DNA from: an uncultured Actinomycetes bacterium
GTDB taxonomy: Bacteria > Actinomycetota > Acidimicrobiia > Acidimicrobiales > Acidimicrobilacustridaceae
NCBI GenBank assembly: GCA_945957335.1
Contig: CAMFLJ010000022.1
Coordinates: forward strand, 1-20,435
Length of the DNA stretch: 20,435 nucleotides
Direction of reading: 5' to 3'
The notes beneath the pieces are model-generated. The model saw only the letters and a program-made list of their open reading frames with translations, was not told the origin of the DNA and did no database searches. Both the position numbers and the translations under genes were made by a program. Numbering within the stretch: position 1 is the stretch's first letter; each line of letters begins with the position of its first letter. Below are positions 14,168-20,435 of the stretch, piece by piece.

Positions 14168-14243
14168 CGTCGGGCCGATGGTGTCGTCGCCGCCGGACCC
14201 GGGGTGGTTGGCCGCGGTGACGCCCACGGGGCAGGCTTGCTGC

Positions 14244-15104
14244 GTGCCGAGCCCGTTCCACCCGCCCCGCGTCGCCGTCGTCGAGGCCGTGACCCGCGCC
14301 CTCGCCGAGGACCTCACCCCGCTGGGCGACCTCACCTCGGCGCTGCTCCCGCAGGACCTCGTCGCCACCGCCTCGTTCGTGGCCCGCACCCCCGGCGTCG
14401 TGGCCGGCCGGCCGTGCGCCACCGAGGCGTTCCGGCAGATCGACGAGTCGGTCGAGCTCGAGTGGCAGGTCGACGACGGCGACCCCGTCGGGCCCGGCTC
14501 GGTGCTCGCCACCGCCCGGGGACCGCTGCCGTCGATCCTCACCGCCGAGCGCACCGCCCTCAACTTCCTCGGCCACCTCTCCGGCATCGCCACCCGCACC
14601 CGGCAGTTCGTCGACGTGGCCGCCACCGGGGGCTCGGCCCGGGTCTGGGACACCCGCAAGACCACCCCGGGCCTGCGCTCGCTCGAGAAGGCCGCCGTGC
14701 GCGCCGGCGGCGGCGCGAACCACCGCGGCAACCTCTCGGACTGGATCCTCCTGAAGGACAACCACATCGCCCTGTTCGGCATCGCCGACGCGGTGGCCCG
14801 GGCCCGAGCCATGTGGCCGGCCCGCACGGTGCACGTCGAGTGCGACACCCTCGACCAGGTCCACCAGGCCCTCGCCGCCGGCGCCGACGCCCTGCTGCTC
14901 GACAACATGGCGCCCGAGCTGGTGAGCCAGTGCGTGGCCGCTGCCGAGGCCGCGCCCCGCCGGCCCCTGCTCGAGGTGTCCGGGGGAGTCACGCTCGAGA
15001 CCATCGCCGCCTACTCGGCCACCGGCGTCGACTGCATCTCCGTCGGCGGCATCACCAACTCCGCCGGCGTGCTCGACATCGGGCTCGACATCGAGCCGGG
15101 CTGA
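14244..15104 (+). CDS. nadC: Nicotinate-nucleotide pyrophosphorylase (carboxylating)
   Basis: Quinolinate phosphoribosyltransferase, making nicotinate mononucleotide for NAD. 286 residues from GTG 14244, close to the mycobacterial enzyme. ATG 14178 would add 22 residues with no family similarity. Motifs: EDLTPLGDLTS, LTAERTALNFLGHLSGIAT, WDTRKTTPGLRSLEKAAVRA, LLKDNHIALFG, LLDNM, EVSGGVTLETIAAY and SVGGITNS. These cover the quinolinate- and PRPP-binding barrel. It follows nadB by 76 bases, so the two are likely in one operon. Confidence 0.95.
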   Translation: MPSPFHPPRVAVVEAVTRALAEDLTPLGDLTSALLPQDLVATASFVARTPGVVAGRPCATEAFRQIDESVELEWQVDDGDPVGPGSVLATARGPLPSILTAERTALNFLGHLSGIATRTRQFVDVAATGGSARVWDTRKTTPGLRSLEKAAVRAGGGANHRGNLSDWILLKDNHIALFGIADAVARARAMWPARTVHVECDTLDQVHQALAAGADALLLDNMAPELVSQCVAAAEAAPRRPLLEVSGGVTLETIAAYSATGVDCISVGGITNSAGVLDIGLDIEPG

Positions 15105-15122
15105 CCGGACCAGGAGGACGCA

Positions 15123-15917
15123 GTGCTGCTCACCGTCGACGCCGGCAACACCCAGACCGTCGTGGGGCTCTACGAGCTCGACGGCGGATCGGCCGCCGGT
15201 CGCCGCCCCGAGGACGGCCTGGTCGAGCACTGGCGCATCTCCACCGCGGCCGAGCGCACGTCCGACGAGCTGGCCGTCACGCTCCAGGGCTTCCTCGCCC
15301 TGCGCCGCATCCACTTCAGCGACATCGAGGGCATCGCCGTGTCGTCCGGTGTCCCGAAGATCACTGCGGCGCTGCGCGACCTGGCCGAGCGCTACCTCGA
15401 CTTCGAGCCCATCGTCATCGAGCCCGGCGTCCGCACCGGCATCCGCATCGACTACGACAACCCGAAGGAGGTCGGGGCCGACCGCATCGCCAACGCCATC
15501 GCCGCCTTCGACCTCTACGGCGGCCCCACGATCGTCGCCGACTTCGGCACCGCCACCACCTGCGACGCCGTGTCGGCCAACGGCGAGTACCTCGGTGGTG
15601 CCATCGCCCCGGGCGTCGAGATCTCGATGGACGCCCTGATCGGGCGGGCCGCCGCGCTGCGGGCGGTCGAGCTGCGGCCGCCGCGCAACGTGCTGGGCAA
15701 GTCCACCGTCGAGTCGATCCAGTCGGGCGCGGTGTACGGGTTCGCGGCCCAGGTCGACGGGCTGTGCGACCGCATCATCGAGGAGCTCGGCGAGTGCACG
15801 GTGCTCTCCACCGGCGGCCTGGCCGACCTCATCACGCCGTTCTCGCGGCGCATCCAGCACACCGAGCCGTGGCTCACCCTGCACGGGCTGCGCCTCGTCC
15901 ACGAGAAGAACGTCTAG
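15123..15917 (+). CDS. coaX: Type III pantothenate kinase
   Basis: First step of CoA synthesis from the pantothenate made by panC/panD. 264 residues of the ASKHA fold. Phosphate motif 1 is DAGNTQTVVGLY with D6, pantothenate-site GADRIAN with D120, and phosphate motif 2 is DFGTATTCD with D140. GGAIAPGVEISMDAL and STGGLADLI follow. The GTG at 15123 has AGGAGG five bases upstream. Type III kinases are not inhibited by CoA and need a monovalent cation (family knowledge). Confidence 0.96.
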   Translation: MLLTVDAGNTQTVVGLYELDGGSAAGRRPEDGLVEHWRISTAAERTSDELAVTLQGFLALRRIHFSDIEGIAVSSGVPKITAALRDLAERYLDFEPIVIEPGVRTGIRIDYDNPKEVGADRIANAIAAFDLYGGPTIVADFGTATTCDAVSANGEYLGGAIAPGVEISMDALIGRAAALRAVELRPPRNVLGKSTVESIQSGAVYGFAAQVDGLCDRIIEELGECTVLSTGGLADLITPFSRRIQHTEPWLTLHGLRLVHEKNV

Positions 15918-15925
15918 GGGTCACG

Positions 15926-16888
15926 GTGCGCGTCGCGGTCACGGGCATGGGAGGCGAGCTCGGCACCCGCGTCGCGCTGCTGCTCGAGGGCCGCGACGAC
16001 GTCGACGCCATCATGGGCGTCGACCTCGAGCCGCCCCGACGGCACCTCCGGCGGGCGGAGTACCACCGGGTCGACCCCCGCAACCGCGAGCGGATGATCG
16101 AGGCCATCGCCGACTTCGCCCCGACGGTGCTGGTGCACCTGGGGGTCTACGAGCCCCACGCCCGCTCCGGCCCGCGCAGCGCCACCACCCGCACCGCGGT
16201 CGGCACCATCGCCGCCCTCGACGCCTGCCTCGACGCCGGCACCCTCGAGGCCGTGGTGGTCCGGTCGGGCATCGAGGTCTACGGCCGCGGCCCCGGCGCC
16301 CCGGCCCGTCCCGACGAGACCGTGGCCCCCGACCCCACCTGCCCGTTCGGCGAGTCGCTGCTGCACGCCGAGCGAGTCGCCCTCGACGGCGGTGCCCGGG
16401 CCGGCGTTCCCGTCAGCCTGCTGCGCTTCGCCCCGGTCGTGGGCCCGCACTTCCCGAGCCCGCTCGGCCGGGTGCTGCGCCTGCCGGCCGTGCCGATCCC
16501 GGCGCTGGGCTCGTCGCGCTTCTGCGTGCTGCACCAGGAGGACGCCGCCGCGGCCATCGTGGCGGCGGTGACCCGGCGCCCCGACGGGCCCGTGAACGTC
16601 GTCGGCAGCGGCGCCGTCTCCGCCCTGGAGGCGGTGCGCCTGGGCGGCGGGGTGCCCGTGCCCACGTGGGGCCCGGGCTGGATGCTGGCCGCCGTCGGCA
16701 CCGAGCTGGCCGGCGCGCCGCTGGCCGACCACGTGGTCGAGCTGCTCACCCGGGGGCGCCTGGCCGACGGCGACCGGGCCCAGGAGCTCCTCGGCGTGGC
16801 CCCGGTGCACACCACCCCCGAGGTCGTCGCCCACCTCCACGCCTGGGCCGCCCTCCAGCCGGCCGGCGCCGACCGCCCCGCCGCCTGA
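15926..16888 (+). CDS. Extended SDR / NAD-dependent epimerase-like protein with degenerate catalytic dyad
   Basis: Protein of 320 residues with an N-terminal Rossmann motif TGMGGELG (G7, G10, G13), an acidic end of strand 2 (GVDLEP), and the order of an extended short-chain dehydrogenase: VLVHLGVYEP, VRSGIEVYG, then LLRFAPVVGPHFPSP and FCVLHQEDAAAAIVAA. The place of the YxxxK dyad reads PFGESLLHAERVAL, that is F141 and L145 in place of Tyr and Lys. Oxidoreductase activity by the usual mechanism is therefore doubtful. It may bind NAD(P) as a sensor or assist another enzyme. It starts with GTG eight bases after coaX and is probably the last gene of the cofactor operon. Ligand unknown. Confidence 0.85.
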   Translation: MRVAVTGMGGELGTRVALLLEGRDDVDAIMGVDLEPPRRHLRRAEYHRVDPRNRERMIEAIADFAPTVLVHLGVYEPHARSGPRSATTRTAVGTIAALDACLDAGTLEAVVVRSGIEVYGRGPGAPARPDETVAPDPTCPFGESLLHAERVALDGGARAGVPVSLLRFAPVVGPHFPSPLGRVLRLPAVPIPALGSSRFCVLHQEDAAAAIVAAVTRRPDGPVNVVGSGAVSALEAVRLGGGVPVPTWGPGWMLAAVGTELAGAPLADHVVELLTRGRLADGDRAQELLGVAPVHTTPEVVAHLHAWAALQPAGADRPAA

Positions 16889-16954
16889 TCCACGACCGGT
16901 TCGCCCCGTCGGGCCTTCCGGCGCCCCAGCCGTGGACCTTGGGCTGCGCGGCAG

Positions 16955-16971
16955 GGCCCCATCGGGGGGCC
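16955..16971 (+). repeat. Small GC hairpin before the alpha/beta hydrolase gene
   Basis: GGCCCC (16955-16960), loop atcgg, GGGGCC (16966-16971). No T-run follows. It lies in the 94-base gap after the SDR gene and could weaken read-through or overlap the hydrolase promoter, because a CATGAT hexamer starts at 16971, six bases before its likely GTG. Confidence 0.4.
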
Positions 16972-16982
16972 ATGATGAAGAG

Positions 16983-17801
16983 GTGCCACACGTGGTGGTG
17001 CCCGACGGCACCCGCATCGCCTACGACACCTTCGGCCGGTCCGACGGTGAGCCGCTCCTCCTCCTCCAGGGGCTCGGTGCCGACGGCCGGGGCTGGATCC
17101 GCCAGCGCCGGGCCATGGGCGAGCGCTACCGCTGCATCGCCGTCGACAACCGGGGTGTCGGCCGCTCCGACATCCCCGAGGGGCCCTACGACCTCGAGGT
17201 GATGGCCGCCGACGCGGTGGCGGTGCTCGACGACGCCGGCGTCGAGTCGGCCCACGTCATGGGCGCCTCCATGGGCGGGATCCTCAGCCAGATCCTCGGC
17301 GTCCGCCACCAGGAGCGGGTGCGCTCGCTGTCGCTGGCGTGCACCGGCTGCCACCACCACCAGTGGCGCCGCGACCTCCTCGCCGAGTGGGGCGACCTCG
17401 CCGTGGAGCGGGGCATGAGGGCCGTGGTCGACGAGGCGTCGCACTGGCTGATGGGCCCCCGGTCGCGCATGCGGCTGTGGCCGGTGATCAGCCTGCTCGG
17501 GCCCATGGCCCTGCAGGTGAAGGCCGAGGCGTTCAAGGCCCAGATCGACGCCATCCTCGCCCTCGACGACTCGCTGCGCTTCGAGCTCGAGCAGGTGAAG
17601 GTGCCGACGTTCGTGATCGTCGGCAGCCAGGACATCCTCACCCCGATCGGCGACAGCGAGCTCATCCACGAGCTCATCCCCGACTCGGAGATGGTGATCG
17701 TCACCGGTGCCGCCCACGGCTTCATGGTCGAGCAGGCCGGCTCGTTCAACCGCGGCATCCGAGGGTTCCTCGACCGCATCACGGCCGTCGACCCGGTCTG
17801 A
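16983..17801 (+). CDS. Alpha/beta-fold hydrolase
   Basis: Soluble serine hydrolase of 272 residues. It shows the oxyanion region LLLLQGLGADGRGW, the strand CIAVDNRGVGRSD, the nucleophile elbow GASMGG with S96, and the catalytic Asp D217 in GSQDILTP and His H245 in GAAHGF, so the triad is complete. The lid region (about 125-190) contains CHHHQWRR and two methionine-rich helices. Esterase, lipase-like, epoxide or haloalkane substrates cannot be separated by eye. The GTG at 16983 begins directly at the first strand (VPHVVVPDGTRIAYDTFG). GTG 16932 would add 17 residues of intergenic character. It converges on the polyprenyl synthase gene. Confidence 0.9.
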   Translation: MPHVVVPDGTRIAYDTFGRSDGEPLLLLQGLGADGRGWIRQRRAMGERYRCIAVDNRGVGRSDIPEGPYDLEVMAADAVAVLDDAGVESAHVMGASMGGILSQILGVRHQERVRSLSLACTGCHHHQWRRDLLAEWGDLAVERGMRAVVDEASHWLMGPRSRMRLWPVISLLGPMALQVKAEAFKAQIDAILALDDSLRFELEQVKVPTFVIVGSQDILTPIGDSELIHELIPDSEMVIVTGAAHGFMVEQAGSFNRGIRGFLDRITAVDPV

Positions 17802-17806
17802 CGCAG

Positions 17807-17827
17807 CCCTCCCGCGGTGGCGGTGGG
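17807..17827. terminator. Weak hairpin in the convergent gap, possible bidirectional terminator
   Basis: CCGC (17812-17815) pairs with GCGG (17820-17823) around GGTG, with partial pairing further out. It fills the 26-base gap between two converging genes. There is no T-run and the stem is short. Confidence 0.3.
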
Positions 17828-18853
17828 TCAGGCGGCGGCGTTGACGGTGCCGAGCAGGTGCTCGGCGGCGGCCTCGAGGGCCGTGGTGGCCTCGGTGCCG
17901 GCGTAGGGGGCCAGCGCCTTCTGGCCCTCCTCGACGTAGGCCCGGGCGGTGTCGAGCGACGACTGCACGGCCGGGGTGGCCCGCAGCAGCACCCGGGCCT
18001 CGGCCCGGGCGGCGGGGTCGTCGACCGGCTCGATCGAGCCGTCGGTGGGGCGCAGGCGGGCCAGCACCGCCTGCAGCTGGTCGGCGGCGGTGCCACCGGC
18101 GGCGAGGGTGCGGATGACCGGCAGGGTGTAGGTGCCCTCGACCAGGTCGTGGCCGGCGGGCTTGCCGAGCTCCTCGTCGGTGCTGGTCACGTCGAGCAGG
18201 TCGTCGACGATCTGGAACGCCATGCCGAACGAGCGTCCGAAGGTGGTGAGGGCGTCGATCTGCGGGCGGGGCAGGTCGGAGACGATGCCGCCGATGCGGC
18301 AGGCGGTGGCGAGCAGCGAGGCGGTCTTGCCGTCGATGGAGGAGAGGTAGGCGTCCTCGGTGCGGCCCAGGTCGAAGGCGCTCTGCACCTCGAGGATCTG
18401 GCCCTCGCACAGGCGGGCGATGGTGGCGGCGAGGAGGCCGGCCACCTCGGTGCCGAGCGACGCCGCGATCTCCGAGGCCTTGGCGAGGAGGTAGTCGCCG
18501 GCGAGGATGGCCTTGAGGTTGCCCCAGCGGGCGTTCACGCTCTCGACGGTGCGGCGGGTTGTGGCGTCGTCCATGACGTCGTCGTGGTAGAGCGAGCCCA
18601 GGTGCACGAGCTCGACCGAGACGGCCCCGAGCACGACCTCGGGCGACGCCGCACCCATGACGTCGTCGGCCGTGGCGGCCGAGGTGACGGCGAACGCGGG
18701 CCGCACCCGCTTGCCCCCGGCCAGGATCAGGTGGCTCGCCACCTCGGTGAGGAAGGGGTCGTCGGTGACGACCGAGGCGCGGAGGGCCTCCTCGACGCGG
18801 CCGAGGTCGGCCACGAGGACGGGGAGCTGGAGGAGGGGGGAGGCGGTCGCCAC
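17828..18853 (-). CDS. Long-chain polyprenyl diphosphate synthase
   Basis: Trans-prenyltransferase of 341 residues that extends allylic diphosphates with isopentenyl diphosphate, most likely to the side chain of menaquinone. The IPP site is GGKRVRP (46-52). The first Asp-rich motif is DDVMD (91-95) in SLYHDDVMDDATTRR, and the second is QIVDDLLDVTSTDEELGKPA. Small residues (G86, S87) four to five places before the first motif favour a long product (family rule). The GTG at 18853 is preceded, seven bases away, by TAACCT, a good -10 for a leaderless message. Longer in-frame versions would run through the clpC promoter. It resembles the GrcC/HepT group, but chain length cannot be fixed by sequence alone. 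Confidence 0.93.
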   Translation of the reverse strand: MATASPLLQLPVLVADLGRVEEALRASVVTDDPFLTEVASHLILAGGKRVRPAFAVTSAATADDVMGAASPEVVLGAVSVELVHLGSLYHDDVMDDATTRRTVESVNARWGNLKAILAGDYLLAKASEIAASLGTEVAGLLAATIARLCEGQILEVQSAFDLGRTEDAYLSSIDGKTASLLATACRIGGIVSDLPRPQIDALTTFGRSFGMAFQIVDDLLDVTSTDEELGKPAGHDLVEGTYTLPVIRTLAAGGTAADQLQAVLARLRPTDGSIEPVDDPAARAEARVLLRATPAVQSSLDTARAYVEEGQKALAPYAGTEATTALEAAAEHLLGTVNAAA

Positions 18854-18860
18854 GGCGGCA

Positions 18861-18866
18861 AGGTTA
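18861..18866 (-). promoter_or_regulatory. Putative -10 element (TAACCT) for the polyprenyl synthase
   Basis: On the minus strand TAACCT ends seven bases before the GTG at 18853. A TTGAGG hexamer (18891-18886) lies 19 bases upstream as a possible -35 and touches the inverted repeat 18890-18933. Confidence 0.55.
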
Positions 18867-18889
18867 GGCGGGGTGGCTCGAAGTCCCTC

Positions 18890-18933
18890 AACCCGGGGCC
18901 CTCGCTTGACGAGATCAAGGGCCTCCCCGGGTT
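18890..18933. repeat. Nested inverted repeat in the divergent promoter region
   Basis: Outer arms AACCCGGGG (18890-18898) and CCCCGGGTT (18925-18933) are perfect 9-base complements. An inner pair CTTGA (18905-18909) and TCAAG (18915-18919) has almost the same centre, near 18912. The left arm overlaps the possible -35 of the minus-strand gene. A regulator site or a cruciform-type hairpin is possible. Confidence 0.6.
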
Positions 18934-18970
18934 CCTCTCCCCACGGCGAGGTGAAGCCAGAGGGGGTGGG

Positions 18971-18976
18971 TAGACT
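18971..18976 (+). promoter_or_regulatory. Putative -10 element (TAGACT) of clpC
   Basis: TAGACT fits TANNNT. Transcription would start near 18983, giving a leader of about 30 bases that carries GGGAGG at 18998-19003, ten bases before the GTG. No good -35 is seen, nor a clear ClgR, HspR (HAIR) or SigR site. Confidence 0.5.
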
Positions 18977-19013
18977 CGGACAACGATTTCCCGCTCTGGG
19001 AGGCAGGTGCGCA

Positions 19014-20435
<1,422 letters not shown>

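Noticed and set aside
14178..14243. Upstream ATG start for nadC
   Set aside because: It adds 22 residues unlike any NadC, and the GTG at 14244 gives the usual length. Not fully excluded.
12329..15004. Minus-strand open frame of almost 900 codons
   Set aside because: Antisense to nadB and nadC, with no recognisable domain and biased Gly/Arg/Ala composition.
13797..15902. Minus-strand open frame of about 700 codons
   Set aside because: Shadow of nadB, nadC and coaX with no motif.
17802..17827. Intrinsic terminator with T-run
   Set aside because: Only a weak hairpin and no T-run on either strand. Kept as a low-confidence feature only.
18905..18919. CTTGA-N5-TCAAG as an HspR (HAIR) operator upstream of clpC
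   Set aside because: HAIR has longer arms (CTTGAGT with ACTCAAG) and a 7-base spacer. Only part of the arm is present.

Overview
The window is very GC-rich (C or G at nearly every wobble position) and densely packed with genes that often overlap by 4 bases and often start with GTG. It looks like chromosomal DNA of a high-GC actinobacterium. A deep-branching lineage such as Acidimicrobiia is my guess. Pointers are a SigR/RsrA-type thiol-stress pair, a DUF2342 (F420-associated) protein beside tilS, an F420-type Ddn-like protein, several TANNNT-type leaderless starts, and the order tilS-hpt-folE-folP-folB-folK-DUF2520-panC-panD...coaX...clpC, which parallels the mycobacterial arrangement. I see no tRNA, rRNA, CRISPR array, transposase or phage gene, and no stretch above 300 bases without a gene. 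The largest gap is the 160-base divergent region 18854-19013.

Layout. (1) Minus strand, 1-3002: a sensor kinase cut by the left edge, its OmpR-type response regulator, a Ddn-like protein, and a VOC protein downstream of a short AraC-type regulator. (2) Plus strand, 3081-6073: an Anbu-type proteasome homologue, sigR and rsrA, a 45-residue membrane microprotein, and a DUF2342 metallopeptidase-like protein. (3) 6084-16888: a long cofactor cluster: tilS, hpt, folE, folP, a phosphatase-fold protein lacking its catalytic cysteine, folB, folK, a DUF2520 Rossmann protein, panC, panD, nadB, nadC, coaX and a degenerate SDR protein. (4) 16983-20435: an alpha/beta hydrolase, a convergent long-chain polyprenyl diphosphate synthase, and a divergent clpC cut by the right edge.

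How the genes fit together. The central cluster covers tetrahydrofolate synthesis (folE, folP, folB, folK), pantothenate and CoA (panC, panD, coaX, possibly the DUF2520 protein as ketopantoate reductase) and NAD (nadB, nadC). Purine salvage (hpt) and tRNA-Ile lysidinylation (tilS) lie at its front. Anbu, SigR/RsrA and ClpC point to stress-linked proteolysis. The most unusual items are the pseudophosphatase between folP and folB (catalytic Cys replaced by Gly with the H-x6-R spacing kept), Anbu directly upstream of sigR-rsrA without its usual partners, the membrane microprotein whose likely -10 box contains the rsrA stop codon, and a 44-base inverted repeat in the divergent polyprenyl synthase/clpC promoter region.
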